A stretch of 64,000 nucleotides of DNA from Massilia timonae CCUG 45783 (GCF_000315425.1 NZ_JH992922.1:855560-919559), one strand, 5' to 3'; positions 31,062 through 41,543 are shown, numbered from the stretch's first letter. Numbers and translations: made by a program. The notes: a model not told the origin generated them from the sequence alone.

Positions 31062-34000
31062 TTACAGGCCCAGGGTCATCAGGCTTGCGTTGCCGCCAGC
31101 GGCCGTCGTGTTGACGCAGACGGCGCGCTCGGCGACCAGGCGCCACAGGTCCACCGGCACCAGGGCGTCGGTGTCGACGATGCCGACGATCGCGCCCGGA
31201 CGCGCCGCCAGCTGCGTGCGCAGCAGGCCGGCCAGGCCGGTTTCGACCAGCGCGATCGCGACGTCGGCCGCGTCGATTTCTTCCTTGCCCACGAAGCGCA
31301 CGCGTTCCTTCACCGCCGCCGGCAGGTTGGCGGGAATCGACTCAGGCGTCGGCGCCAGCACCAGCGCGCGATTGCCGGTGGCCAGGGCCGCCGCCAGTTG
31401 ATTGAGCAGGCCGGCCGGGGTGGCTGGCGCGCACAGCACGGCGCCGCGCGGCGTGAACGACAGGCGGTTGCTCTCTCCGGTCGGGCCGGGCAGGTCCATC
31501 GAGACGCCATTGAGCGAAGTGCGCGCGTAACCTTCGGCCAGCGCGGCCACCGGCTGCTGGCCATTGGCGCGCAGCCAGCTGGTCAGGGCTTCCAATGCCG
31601 CTTCAGGCTGGCGCACGTGTTCCATCAAGGGCGCCGCGCCGCGCTGCAGGCGTTTCAGGTAAAGCGGGCCGCCGGCCTTCGGACCGGTGCCCGACTTGCC
31701 TTCGCCACCGAACGGCTGCACGCCGACCACCGCGCCGACGATGTTGCGGTTGACGTAGATATTGCCGACGTGGGCGCGGTTGACGATGGTGTTGATGGTT
31801 TCATCGATGCGCGAATGCACGCCCAGGGTCAGGCCATAGCCGGTGGCGTTGATCGCATCGATCACCGCAGGCAGCTCGGCGCGGCGATAGCGCACGATGT
31901 GCAGCACCGGGCCGAAGACCTCTTGCTTGAGTTCCGCCAGCGAGGCGATTTCGAGCACGGTCGGCGGCACGAAGGTGCCGGCAGCGACGACCGAGGCCGG
32001 CAGCTCGAGCGCGAAGTGGCTGCGCGCCGTGGCCCTGGTGCGCTCGATGTGGGCCAGCAGGTTGCGCTGGGCCTCGGCGTCGATCACCGGGCCGATATCG
32101 GTCGCCAGGCGGTCCGGGCTGCCCACGCGCAGTTCCTGCATCGCGCCCTTGAGCATCTTGATGGTCTTGTCGGCGATGTCCTCTTGCAGGAACAGCACGC
32201 GCAGCGCCGAGCAGCGCTGGCCGGCCGAGTCGAAGGCCGAGCTCAGGACGTCCTGCACCACCTGTTCCGGCAGCGCCGAGGAATCGACGATCAGCGCGTT
32301 CTGGCCGCCGGTTTCCGCCACCAGCGGGATGTCGATGCCTTCCTGTTCGGCGCGCTTGGCCAGCGTGCGGTTGATCAGCTGGGCGACTTCGGTCGAGCCG
32401 GTGAAGATCACGCCCTTGATGCGGCTATCGGCCGTCAGGGCGGCGCCGACCACTTCGCCGCGGCCCGGCAGCAGCTGCAGCGCGGCGCGCGGGGTGCCCG
32501 CCTCGAGGAACAGCTCCACCGCGCGGCAGGCGATCAATGGGGTCTGCTCGGCCGGCTTGGCCAGCACCACGTTGCCGGCCGCGAGGGCGGCCGCCACCTG
32601 GCCGGTGAAGATCGCCAGAGGGAAGTTCCAGGGGCTGATGCAGCTGACCGGGCCCAGTGCCTCGGCTTTGCTTGAACTGCGGATCTGCACCGCGTAATAG
32701 CGCAGGAAGTCGACCGCTTCGCGCAATTCGGCGATCGCGTTCGGCAGCGATTTGCCGGCTTCGCGCACGGCCAGGGCCATCAGCTCGACGCCGTTCTGCT
32801 CGAACAGGTCGGCGGTGCGCTCGAGGATCGCAGCGCGTTCATGGGTGGCGGTGGCGGCCCATTCGGCGGCGAAGGCGCTGGCCGCGGCCAGGGCGGTTTC
32901 GACGTCGGTGCGCGAGGCTTCGCTTACCTGGCCGACGATATCGCTCGACATCGCGGGGTTGATCACGTTGGCCGGAGCGCCGGCATCGACCGAACCTGCA
33001 ATCAGCGGACCGGCGACGTGCTGGCGCTGCTGCGCGAGGCCAAGCGCCACCTTGGCCAGGACGTCTTCGTTGACCAGGTCCATGCCGTTCGAATTCTTGC
33101 GCTCGGCGCCGAACATGTCGAGCGGCAGCGCGATCGCCGGATGCGGTTTGCCGCCGCTGGCGCGCGCGACGTCGAACGGATCGGTGAGCAGCGTGTCGAT
33201 CGCCACGTTCTCGTCGACGATCTGGTTCACGAACGAGGAGTTGGCGCCGTTTTCCAGCAGGCGGCGCACCAGGTAGGCCAGCAGGGTTTCGTGCGAGCCG
33301 ACCGGCGCATAGATGCGGCAAGCCTTGTCCAGGTTCTTGCTGCCCACGACCTGGTCGTACAGCGTCTCGCCCATGCCGTGCAGGCACTGGAATTCGTAGT
33401 TGCTGACGTTGTCCTGCTTGGCCCAGGTATAGATCACCGACAGCGTGTGCGCGTTGTGGGTGGCGAACTGCGGATACAGCACGTCGGCCGCCGCCAGGAG
33501 CTTGCGCGCGCAGGTGAGATAAGAGACGTCGGTGTACACCTTGCGCGTATAGACTGGATAGCCGGGCATGCCGTCGACCTGGGCGCGCTTGATCTCGGCG
33601 TCCCAGTAGGCGCCCTTCACCAGGCGCACCATGAACTTGCGGCCGCTCCGCTTGGCCAGGTCGACCAGGTAATCGATCACGAACGGGCAGCGTTTTTGAT
33701 ATGCCTGCACCACCAGGCCGATGCCTTCGAAGCCGGCCAGGTCGGCGTCGAACGCGAGCGCTTCGAGCATGTCGAGCGAGATCTCGAGGCGGTCGGCTTC
33801 CTCGGCGTCGATATTGATGCCGATGTTGTAGGTCTTGGCCAGCAGGACCAGGCTGCGTACGCGCGGCAGCAGCTCTCCCATCACGCGCGCATACTGCGCA
33901 CGGCTGTAGCGCGGATGCAGCGCCGACAGCTTGATCGAGATGCCGGGGCCATCCTTGATGCCGCGGCCATTGGAGGCCTTGCCGATCGCGTGGATGGCGG

Positions 34001-34709
34001 CTTCGTACGAGGCGTAGTAGTTCCTGGCGTCGCTTTCGGTCAGCGCCGCCTCGCCCAGCATGTCATAAGAGTAGCGGTAGCCGCGCGTCTCGTTGTCGCG
34101 ACTGTTCTTCAGCGCTTCGTCGATCGTCTGGCCGGTGACGAACTGGTTGCCCAGCATGCGCATCGCCATGTCGACGCCCTTGCGGATCAGCGGTTCGCCG
34201 CCCTTCGCGATCAGGCGCGTGAGCGCCGAGCCGAGACCCTGCTCGCTATTGGTCGAGACCAGCTTGCCGGTGATGAGCAGGCCCCAGGTTGCGGCATTGA
34301 CGAACAGCGACGGCGATTCGCCCAGGTGCTTGCGCCAGTCGCCGCGGCTGATCTTGTCGGCGATGAGGCGATCGGCGGTCTCGCTGTCCGGAATGCGCAG
34401 CAGCGCTTCGGCCAGGCACATCAAGGCCACGCCTTCTTCCGACGACAGCGAGAACTCGTGCATCAACGCATCGACGCCCGAGGCGCGGGTGCGCTTTTCG
34501 CGCACGCTCGACACCAGGAGATGCGCCAGCGGCTGGGCATCCGCGCTCGGCGTGGCGCCTTGCGCGAGCAGCCATTGCACGGCCTCGGTTTCGTCGCGGC
34601 GGTAGGCGGCGGTGATGGCGGCGCGCAGGGGCGTTTGCTCGCTTTTGGTTTCAGCGTGGAGGGCGTCGAAGGGAACGAAGGTGGAGGCCGGGGAAGCAGC
34701 GATCTGCAT
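31062..34709 (-). CDS. putA: Bifunctional proline dehydrogenase / P5C dehydrogenase PutA
   Basis: A 1215-residue enzyme oxidising proline to glutamate. The FAD proline dehydrogenase barrel (about 170-470) shows MLGEAALTESDARNYYASYE, ISIKLSALHPRYSRAQYARV and RLVKGAYWDAEIKRAQ. The aldehyde dehydrogenase (about 560-1010) has VAETGGQNALIVDSSALPEQ and nucleophile Cys in FDSAGQRCSALRVLFLQ. A 200-residue C-terminal domain follows. It lacks the N-terminal ribbon-helix-helix DNA-binding domain of enterobacterial PutA, so it cannot repress itself. A divergent Lrp-type regulator 212 bp away probably controls it. Confidence 0.96.
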   Translation of the reverse strand: MQIAASPASTFVPFDALHAETKSEQTPLRAAITAAYRRDETEAVQWLLAQGATPSADAQPLAHLLVSSVREKRTRASGVDALMHEFSLSSEEGVALMCLAEALLRIPDSETADRLIADKISRGDWRKHLGESPSLFVNAATWGLLITGKLVSTNSEQGLGSALTRLIAKGGEPLIRKGVDMAMRMLGNQFVTGQTIDEALKNSRDNETRGYRYSYDMLGEAALTESDARNYYASYEAAIHAIGKASNGRGIKDGPGISIKLSALHPRYSRAQYARVMGELLPRVRSLVLLAKTYNIGINIDAEEADRLEISLDMLEALAFDADLAGFEGIGLVVQAYQKRCPFVIDYLVDLAKRSGRKFMVRLVKGAYWDAEIKRAQVDGMPGYPVYTRKVYTDVSYLTCARKLLAAADVLYPQFATHNAHTLSVIYTWAKQDNVSNYEFQCLHGMGETLYDQVVGSKNLDKACRIYAPVGSHETLLAYLVRRLLENGANSSFVNQIVDENVAIDTLLTDPFDVARASGGKPHPAIALPLDMFGAERKNSNGMDLVNEDVLAKVALGLAQQRQHVAGPLIAGSVDAGAPANVINPAMSSDIVGQVSEASRTDVETALAAASAFAAEWAATATHERAAILERTADLFEQNGVELMALAVREAGKSLPNAIAELREAVDFLRYYAVQIRSSSKAEALGPVSCISPWNFPLAIFTGQVAAALAAGNVVLAKPAEQTPLIACRAVELFLEAGTPRAALQLLPGRGEVVGAALTADSRIKGVIFTGSTEVAQLINRTLAKRAEQEGIDIPLVAETGGQNALIVDSSALPEQVVQDVLSSAFDSAGQRCSALRVLFLQEDIADKTIKMLKGAMQELRVGSPDRLATDIGPVIDAEAQRNLLAHIERTRATARSHFALELPASVVAAGTFVPPTVLEIASLAELKQEVFGPVLHIVRYRRAELPAVIDAINATGYGLTLGVHSRIDETINTIVNRAHVGNIYVNRNIVGAVVGVQPFGGEGKSGTGPKAGGPLYLKRLQRGAAPLMEHVRQPEAALEALTSWLRANGQQPVAALAEGYARTSLNGVSMDLPGPTGESNRLSFTPRGAVLCAPATPAGLLNQLAAALATGNRALVLAPTPESIPANLPAAVKERVRFVGKEEIDAADVAIALVETGLAGLLRTQLAARPGAIVGIVDTDALVPVDLWRLVAERAVCVNTTAAGGNASLMTLGL

Positions 34710-34921
34710 GGCTATCTAGTCAAAAGAAAAAGTCACAACGAAGGGCACCGCACAGCAAAAGCGCCGTCCCACAAATGGTGGTCGGCGCGGTTTGTACGTC
34801 GGTGGAAATGATTCGATTGTAGAAGGATTTCTTCTGGATTAATTCTGCTTTTAATCGATACTAGCAATAGATAGTTTTTGATGCGACAATCTGACCGAAT
34901 AAAATTAACGGGAGACACCCG
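34710..34921. promoter_or_regulatory. putA/Lrp divergent control region
   Basis: This 212-bp AT-rich gap separates two divergent genes. It contains the palindrome AGAAGGATTTCTTCT (34823-34837) and a TTAAT-rich stretch, as expected for a Lrp-family operator. Exact boxes are not resolved. Confidence 0.5.
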
Positions 34922-35377
34922 ATGTTGGACAAGATCAGCAAAAAGATCCTCGCCGAGCTGCAGAATGACGGCCGCATCAGCAATGTGGAGCTGGCGGCGC
35001 GCGTGAACCTGTCGCCGGCGGCCTGCCTCGAGCGTGTGCGCAAACTGCACGAGTCGGGCTATATCATGGGCTACACGGCCCAGCTCAATCCGCAGCTGCT
35101 CGATGTGTCGCTGCTGGTCTTCATCGAGGTCGTGCTCGATCGTACCACTCCCGAAGTGTTCGATGCGTTCAAGCAGAGCGTGCAGATGATTCCCGAGGTG
35201 CTGGAATGCCATATGGTGGCCGGCGGCTTCGACTACCTCGTCAAGGCGCGCGTGAAAGACATGGCGGCCTACCGCGAATTCCTGGGCAAGACGTTGCTGC
35301 AGAAGGGCGTGCGCGAGACGCACACCTATGCGGTGATGGAAGAAGTCAAGAATACGACCAAGCTGCCGATCCGCTGA
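34922..35377 (+). CDS. Lrp/AsnC family regulator, probable activator of putA
   Basis: A 151-residue regulator. The N-terminal helix-turn-helix reads LDKISKKILAELQNDGRISN followed by VELAARVNLSPAACLERVRK. The C-terminal RAM ligand domain has LECHMVAGGFDYLVKARVKD. It is divergent from putA, the classical layout of PutR/BkdR-type Lrp proteins that activate proline catabolism on proline binding; that role is inferred from position. A perfect terminator follows. Confidence 0.9.
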   Translation: MLDKISKKILAELQNDGRISNVELAARVNLSPAACLERVRKLHESGYIMGYTAQLNPQLLDVSLLVFIEVVLDRTTPEVFDAFKQSVQMIPEVLECHMVAGGFDYLVKARVKDMAAYREFLGKTLLQKGVRETHTYAVMEEVKNTTKLPIR

Positions 35378-35397
35378 GCACAAGCCGGCGCATCAAT

Positions 35398-35428
35398 AAA
35401 ACGGCCAGGCATTTGCCTGGCCGTTTTT
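35398..35428 (+). terminator. Rho-independent terminator after the Lrp regulator
   Basis: AAAACGGCCAGGC-ATTT-GCCTGGCCGTTTT is a perfect 13-bp stem ending in a T-run. It can act in both directions, also serving the convergent LysR gene. The T-run runs directly into a parS site. Confidence 0.9.
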
Positions 35429-35443
35429 GTTTCACGTGAAGCA
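35428..35443. other. parS: parS site 4
   Basis: TGTTTCACGTGAAGCA matches the parS consensus at 15 of 16 positions. It lies 9.3 kb from sites 1-3, between convergent genes. Confidence 0.8.
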
Positions 35444-35474
35444 TTTTGCTTCGTCGAGGTTCGTGCTGGCGCTG

Positions 35475-36428
35475 TCAGACGACCTTGCGCACGCCGGTCT
35501 TGGAGGCGCTTTCGGCCATCGATTCCAGGTTCTTGCGCAGCCAGCGGTGGGCCGGGCTGCGGCCGTCGCGCTCATGCCATAGCATGTCCAGGTGGACGGC
35601 CGGCAACTGCAACGGCAGTTCCTTCCAGATCAGCACGTCGGTCATGCCGGTCGAGACCATCAAGTGCTTCGGCAGCACGGTGATCAGGTCGGAGTTCGCC
35701 ACCACCCTGCCCGCCGTGAAGAACTGGTTCACGGTCAACAGGATGCGGCGCTCGCGGCCGAGCTGGGCCAGCGCCTCGTCGACCAGGCCGTGGGCCCGGC
35801 CGGAGAAGCTCACCAGCAAGTGGTTGGCCTTGCAATAGGTGTCGAGATCGAGCTTTTCCTTGGCCAGCGGATGGTCCTTGCGCATCACGCACACATAGAC
35901 GCCGGAATACAGGCGCTCGTGGCGGATCGGCGAACCGGTTTCGTACGACAGCTGGGCCGCGACGCCGGGGAAGAAGCCGACCGCCAGGTCGATGTCTCCG
36001 CGCAACAGCATGGGACGCGGTTCGCGCGTTGTCAGCGGCACCATGCGGATGTTCACGCCCGGCGCCTCGCGTTCGATCGAACGCATCAGGGAAGGCAGCC
36101 ACAGCGCGGCGGTGGCGTCGGCCATCGCCATGCGGAAGGTCGCCTGCGCCTTGGAGACGTCGAAGGTTTCCGGCATCACCGCCGCTTCCAGCGCCGCCAG
36201 GGCCTGGCGCACGGCCGGCCATAAGGCTTCGGCGCGCGGGGTCGGTTTGACGCCATAGGCGGTGCGGATCAGGAGCTCGTCACCCAGGCTTTCTCGTAGT
36301 CGCTTGATCGCATTCGACACCGCGGGCTGGGTCATGGCCAGGTGGCCGGCGGCGCGGGTCAGGTTTTGCTCGGTCATCACCGCGTCGAATACGCGCAGCA
36401 GATTCAGGTCAAGCGTCAGAAAGCTCAT
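35475..36428 (-). CDS. LysR family transcriptional regulator
   Basis: A 317-residue regulator. The winged helix at the N-terminus includes TEQNLTRAAGHLAMTQPAVS and NAIKRLRESLGDELLIRTAY. The C-terminal periplasmic-binding-like domain starts near residue 95, with MADATAALWLPSLMRSIERE. Relatives regulate aromatic or symbiotic pathways. The divergent neighbour is a small membrane protein 149 bp away, so the target gene is not obvious. Confidence 0.9.
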   Translation of the reverse strand: MSFLTLDLNLLRVFDAVMTEQNLTRAAGHLAMTQPAVSNAIKRLRESLGDELLIRTAYGVKPTPRAEALWPAVRQALAALEAAVMPETFDVSKAQATFRMAMADATAALWLPSLMRSIEREAPGVNIRMVPLTTREPRPMLLRGDIDLAVGFFPGVAAQLSYETGSPIRHERLYSGVYVCVMRKDHPLAKEKLDLDTYCKANHLLVSFSGRAHGLVDEALAQLGRERRILLTVNQFFTAGRVVANSDLITVLPKHLMVSTGMTDVLIWKELPLQLPAVHLDMLWHERDGRSPAHRWLRKNLESMAESASKTGVRKVV

Positions 36429-36577
36429 GGGATCAAGGAGAAAACTGTTGTGAAGACAGGGGTACGCGTAGTGTACTCCAAATCATTCACAAACAGTATA
36501 AGTGCCATCAGTGAACGGAATTAGATTTATATGTTGCGACGCACTATAGTTCTCAACAATAACAGAACGAGCCTATC

Positions 36578-36862
36578 ATGTCTTCTACTGCCACCCTAGT
36601 CCAAGCTGCCGCCGCCGTGCCCTACGGCCAGGTGTTCAGCACCACCGTGTATCTTGCCTTGCTGGCTGGCTTCGTCCTGTTTTTCCGCCCACTGCTGGTC
36701 GGCATCGGCCGCGCCCTGTACCTGACCGTGCGTCCACGCCGCAGCAAGGCCGAACAGGCCGCGCGCCGTGCGCTGGACGAGGCGCTGGCGCTCAAGCGCA
36801 AGCTGGCCAGCCTGGATCCGGTGGACGCCGCCGAAGTGCGTGCGATGGGCATCCGCCACTGA
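36578..36862 (+). CDS. Small single-pass membrane protein, hypothetical
   Basis: A 94-residue protein. A hydrophobic helix TTVYLALLAGFVLFFRPLLV (about 22-41) is followed by an arginine-rich juxtamembrane stretch VRPRRSKAEQAARRALDEAL and a helical tail. I do not recognise the family. It diverges from the LysR gene and has its own terminator, which supports it as a real gene possibly controlled by that regulator. Confidence 0.65.
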   Translation: MSSTATLVQAAAAVPYGQVFSTTVYLALLAGFVLFFRPLLVGIGRALYLTVRPRRSKAEQAARRALDEALALKRKLASLDPVDAAEVRAMGIRH

Positions 36863-36882
36863 TCATTACCTGATTCCCCCTG

Positions 36883-36917
36883 ACGCGGTCTCCGGCAACG
36901 GACACCGCGTTTTTTTT
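36883..36917 (+). terminator. Rho-independent terminator of the small membrane protein gene
   Basis: ACGCGGT and ACCGCGT form the outer stem with an inner TCCG/CGGA stem and GCAA loop, followed by eight T residues. Confidence 0.9.
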
Positions 36918-36994
36918 CGTCCCTGCCCTCCGTCGTACGCCGCCACGGCGACACATCTTCTTTTCCCCTGAAAAACGCCCGGATGTCGCTTCAC

Positions 36995-37024
36995 GCCCGG
37001 TGACTTTGCGTTACCGGGCTTTTC
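36995..37024 (+). terminator. Second terminator-like hairpin
   Basis: GCCCGGT and ACCGGGC enclose an 11-base loop and are followed by TTTTCT. It is 78 bp downstream of the first terminator with no gene between them. Confidence 0.6.
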
Positions 37025-37478
37025 TCGTCCTTTTTATTTAACAAAGTTCACAAAGAGTCAAATAGTCGGGTTTAGAATGAGATCCATGAAAAGTGAATTG
37101 ATAGAATGATGAGTATATTATGACGTGTATTGGATGCATGTTGAATGAATATGGATGAGTAGTGTGTCGCTCTCGATTGAAACGAAAATTTTCCAGTATT
37201 GCGTGAAATTGGCAGCGGTTTAATGTAATTTGGTTGATAAATCCTGCAGGTTCAACAAAGTTCACATTCTAGATTATATAAAATGATACTTACGGTAATG
37301 CGACGGACAAGCGAAAACAGCAGACCAACAAGCGCGAAAAAGCGCCGATGAAATTTGACCGGGAGTAGTAGTTCAGGACGGACGAGTAGCGCTGGATGAG
37401 AGGATGGCGTTCATGGACGTGCGGACGCCACATGCCGGACTAGCCGGTATGCGGTCAGGAAAATCGAGGCGGGGAAAC
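37025..37478. other. Gene-free interval with an AT-rich block and 13-bp direct repeat
   Basis: No credible gene is visible. Bases 37030-37290 are strikingly AT-rich for this chromosome. AACAAAGTTCACA occurs at 37040-37052 and again at 37254-37266, bracketing most of the block. A short minus-strand frame (37038-37265) has no ribosome site or recognisable composition. The remainder up to 37478 is normal GC with nothing recognised. Confidence 0.6.
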
Positions 37479-37504
37479 AAAAAAGCCGGCAGAGTCGCCG
37501 GCTT
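37479..37504 (-). terminator. Rho-independent terminator of the ferredoxin gene
   Basis: On the minus strand AAGCCGGC-GACTCT-GCCGGCTT is a perfect stem followed by a T-run, 8 bp past the stop. Confidence 0.88.
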
Positions 37505-37512
37505 GGGGGGAA

Positions 37513-38314
<802 letters not shown>

Positions 38315-38412
38315 CTATTGGAACGCGCATTATGCCTGAAAATACGGCATCCGCCCCAGGCCGGGGCATGGTTTGCCCAATGGTTGTGCGGTTTCCAGGC
38401 CCCTGGCGGGAC

Positions 38413-39069
38413 TCAGGCCGCCTTTTCTTGCAGCTTCAGCAAATGGTAATACACCATGCCCGCCTTGTCGGCGCGCACCACTTCCCAGCCAATCAGCCAG
38501 TCGGGGACGTCGTCGCCCCCGGTCGGCAACGGCGCCTCGGCTTCGGCATACACCATGCCGCCTTCAAGCAGCAGCGCCGCGCACAGCGGCAGGGTCTTGG
38601 CCAATAAGTCCTGTTGATAAGGCGGGTCGAGGAAGATCACGTCGTAGCGCTGGCCGCGGGTGGCCAGGTCGCGCGCCAGGGTCAGGGCGTCGGCGCGCAG
38701 GATCGTGATGTTGTCGGCCTTGAGCTTGTCGCGGTTGGCTTCGAGCTGGCGCACGGCCGGGCCGTGGTTGTCGACCATGGTCACCTTCGCCGCGCCGCGG
38801 CTGGCGGCCTCGAAGCCGAGCACGCCGGAGCCCGCGTACAGGTCGAGAAAACTGGCCTGGTTCCAGTCGCTGCCGAGCTGGTGGTTGATCCAGTTGAACA
38901 CGGTCTCGCGCACGCGGTCGGGGGTGGGACGCAGGCCGAGGGCGTCGACCACCGGCAGCAGCGTGCGTTTCCAGGCGCCGCCGATGATGCGGACCTGGTG
39001 CTGGGCCATGCGCGGCGCGCCGTGGGGTTTGGCGGCCTGGGGCCTTGATTTCATGGACTTTTTTTGCAT
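38413..39069 (-). CDS. rsmD: 16S rRNA (guanine-966-N2)-methyltransferase RsmD
   Basis: A 218-residue protein from ATG 39069 (MQKKSMKSRPQAAKPHG); the ATG at 39054 is an equal alternative. QVRIIGGAWKRTLLPV and LRPTPDRVRETVFNWI are the RsmD N-terminal signature. The SAM loop is FLDLYAGSGVLGFEAASRGA and the catalytic motif is VIFLDPPYQQD. It lies upstream of coaD, the usual rsmD-coaD pair. Confidence 0.95.
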   Translation of the reverse strand: MQKKSMKSRPQAAKPHGAPRMAQHQVRIIGGAWKRTLLPVVDALGLRPTPDRVRETVFNWINHQLGSDWNQASFLDLYAGSGVLGFEAASRGAAKVTMVDNHGPAVRQLEANRDKLKADNITILRADALTLARDLATRGQRYDVIFLDPPYQQDLLAKTLPLCAALLLEGGMVYAEAEAPLPTGGDDVPDWLIGWEVVRADKAGMVYYHLLKLQEKAA

Positions 39070-39123
39070 GGGCGGCACTATAGCATGCGGGTTTCCCACC
39101 CTGCGCTGGCCGCCCTTCCCTGC

Positions 39124-40017
39124 TTATTTACCTTCCGCCAAGGCCTCGAAATCATTGATCCAGCCCTGCATGCGCTGCTGCGCATGGGCCTTCTGCTGCG
39201 GCGTCGCCAGTTTGATCGCGGTCAGGATGTATTTCGTCGTGTGGTCGATGCTGGCGTCATAGAAGGCCTTGCGCTCGGGCGACTCCATGCGTGTGAACAA
39301 CTCGCGCATCAGGCCTTGCACCCTGGCCGTGGTCTGCTCGCGGTTGAGCTTTTTCTGTTGCACCTCTTGCAGCAGCGCCAGGATGCGGCGCTGGCGGTAC
39401 TGGCGCTCCTCCAACCATTGCTGGTTGTCGAGCGGGCGCAGGTCGGAGGCGCGGCGCAGGGCGGCTTCTTGTTCGCTGGTGAAATTGCCAAACCACAGTT
39501 CCATTTGCTCCATCGATTTCTTGAAGCGTGCGCGCTGGCGCTTCTCGACGCTGCCGCTCATGAACTTGCGCCGGTATTCCTCGTTCTTGTCCTTGAACTT
39601 CTTGTCGATATTGGCGATCTGCGCGGGGGTGATCGACATGGCCAGCGTCGTCAGTTCCGGCACCGCGCGCTGCGACAGGCGTTCGCCGCGCACGCGGATC
39701 TCGCGGTAGGCCTGGAGCAGGTCGGCCTGGCTCGGGTTGCCCGCCAGTTTTTGCTGGAAATTGCCCAATAGAGCAGCATAGTCGCGCAACTGGGTCTGGC
39801 GATGCCATTGGAACAATCCATTGATGTCGCGCTTGGCGGTGTCGGCCTGTTGTCCTTCGAAGTCGACATAGGAATTCATCCACCAGTACAGTAAGGTGTC
39901 GCCCTGGTTGTACGAGAAGCGAATGGTGCTGCAACCGGCCGCCAGCGCCATCAGGGCAATCGCCATTAACGCTAAGGTGCGCCGGAACAGGGTATCTCGC
40001 ATGCTAGAATTTTTCAT
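39124..40017 (-). CDS. DUF6279-like lipoprotein
   Basis: A 297-residue protein from ATG 40017 (MKNSSMRDTLFRRTLALMAI). A hydrophobic signal is followed by the lipobox LAAGC, so it should be lipid-anchored. The mature part is helical and charged, with FSYNQGDTLLYWWMNSYVDF near the N-terminus, the feature I associate with DUF6279 lipoproteins. Function is unknown. It is divergent from glmU with only 25 bp between start codons, so their promoters must overlap the coding regions. Confidence 0.78.
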   Translation of the reverse strand: MKNSSMRDTLFRRTLALMAIALMALAAGCSTIRFSYNQGDTLLYWWMNSYVDFEGQQADTAKRDINGLFQWHRQTQLRDYAALLGNFQQKLAGNPSQADLLQAYREIRVRGERLSQRAVPELTTLAMSITPAQIANIDKKFKDKNEEYRRKFMSGSVEKRQRARFKKSMEQMELWFGNFTSEQEAALRRASDLRPLDNQQWLEERQYRQRRILALLQEVQQKKLNREQTTARVQGLMRELFTRMESPERKAFYDASIDHTTKYILTAIKLATPQQKAHAQQRMQGWINDFEALAEGK

Positions 40018-40042
40018 ATTTTCAACTTTTTGAGAACGGCTT

Positions 40043-41419
40043 ATGAACGTTGTGATCCTCGCCGCCGGCATGGGAAAGCGCATGCAATCCGCCCTGCCGA
40101 AAGTCCTGCATCCATTGGCTGGTAAGCCGCTGCTCCGCCACGTGATCGATACGGCCCGTAGCCTGAGTCCGCAGAAATTATGTGTGATTTACGGCCACGG
40201 CGGCGCAGCGGTGCCCGACATGGTGTCCGCACTGGCGCAAGAAACCGGTGTGTCGATCGATACCGCCCTGCAGCAGCCGCAGCTGGGCACCGGCCACGCG
40301 GTGATGCAGGCCGTGCCGCAACTGGACGATGGCGCCGCCACCCTGGTGCTGTATGGCGACGTGCCGCTGACCACGGCGGACACGCTGCGCCGCCTGGTTG
40401 AGGCCGCAGGAAGCGACAAGTTGGGCATCCTGACCGTCGAACAGGCCAACCCCTTCGGCCTGGGCCGCATCGTGCGCGAGAACGGCCAGATCGTGCGCAT
40501 CGTCGAAGAAAAGGATGCCAGCGAGGCCGAGCGCGCCATCCGCGAAATCAATAGCGGCATCATGGCGATCCCGACCCGCCACCTCAAGAAATGGCTGGCG
40601 GCGCTGTCCAACAACAATGCCCAGGGCGAGTACTACCTCACCGACATCGTGGCCCAGGCCGTGGCGGACGGCGTGCCGGTCGTGTCGGCGCAACCGTCGG
40701 GCGAATGGGAAGTGGCTGGCGTGAACAGCAAGGTGCAGCTGGCCGAGCTCGAGCGTCGTCATCAATTGAATATCGCACATGCACTGCTGGAAAAAGGCGT
40801 GACCTTGATGGATCCGGCGCGCATCGATGTGCGCGGCGAACTGGTTTGCGGCCGCGATGTCGTCATCGACGTCGGCTGCGTGTTCGAAGGCCGGGTGGAG
40901 CTGGCCGATGGCGTGAAGGTCGGCGCCAACTGCGTGCTGGTCGGCGCCACGGTCGGTGCTGGCGCCAATATCAAGCCGTTCTGCCATATCGAAGACGCCA
41001 CCATCGGCGCCGCCTCGCAGATCGGACCGTATGCGCGCCTGCGTCCCGGCACCGAGCTGGGCGAGGACGTCCATGTGGGTAACTTTGTCGAGGTCAAGAA
41101 CAGCACCGTGGCGGCGCACAGCAAGGCCAACCACCTGGCCTATATCGGCGACGCCACCGTCGGCTCGCGCGTGAACGTCGGCGCCGGCGTCATCACCTGC
41201 AACTACGACGGCGCGAATAAATTCCGCACCGTGATCGAGGACGAGGTGTTCGTCGGCAGCGACAGCCAGCTGGTGGCGCCGGTGACGCTCGGCAAGGGCG
41301 CCACCATTGGCGCCGGCACCACGCTCACCAAGGATGCGCCGGCCGGCATGCTGACCATCTCGCGGCCCAAGCAGATCACCATCGAAGGATGGAAGCGTCC
41401 GGTGAAAGTGAAGAAGTAA
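40043..41419 (+). CDS. glmU: Bifunctional GlmU (GlcN-1-P acetyltransferase / GlcNAc-1-P uridyltransferase)
   Basis: A 458-residue enzyme making UDP-GlcNAc for peptidoglycan and lipopolysaccharide. The N-terminal uridyltransferase has [20 protein letters not shown] and the Q-LGTGHAV segment. The C-terminal left-handed beta-helix (from about 250) shows hexapeptide repeats and ends in [20 protein letters not shown] with [14 protein letters not shown]. It works downstream of glmS, 0.75 kb away and also plus-strand. Confidence 0.97.
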   Translation: MNVVILAAGMGKRMQSALPKVLHPLAGKPLLRHVIDTARSLSPQKLCVIYGHGGAAVPDMVSALAQETGVSIDTALQQPQLGTGHAVMQAVPQLDDGAATLVLYGDVPLTTADTLRRLVEAAGSDKLGILTVEQANPFGLGRIVRENGQIVRIVEEKDASEAERAIREINSGIMAIPTRHLKKWLAALSNNNAQGEYYLTDIVAQAVADGVPVVSAQPSGEWEVAGVNSKVQLAELERRHQLNIAHALLEKGVTLMDPARIDVRGELVCGRDVVIDVGCVFEGRVELADGVKVGANCVLVGATVGAGANIKPFCHIEDATIGAASQIGPYARLRPGTELGEDVHVGNFVEVKNSTVAAHSKANHLAYIGDATVGSRVNVGAGVITCNYDGANKFRTVIEDEVFVGSDSQLVAPVTLGKGATIGAGTTLTKDAPAGMLTISRPKQITIEGWKRPVKVKK

Positions 41420-41543
41420 TCCACCGGCTGTCGACAGGGTAATCACAGAAAACAAACAAGATAAACACAGGGTTTTACCGTGGTTACCCCCTGTCCATCC
41501 ACCTGGTCTTCCACAATATTATCCACAGGCGGTGGCCCGTGTT

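Noticed and set aside
37038..37265. A 75-codon minus-strand gene in the AT-rich block
   Set aside because: No ribosome site. Composition reflects the AT-rich DNA, and both ends coincide with the direct repeats.
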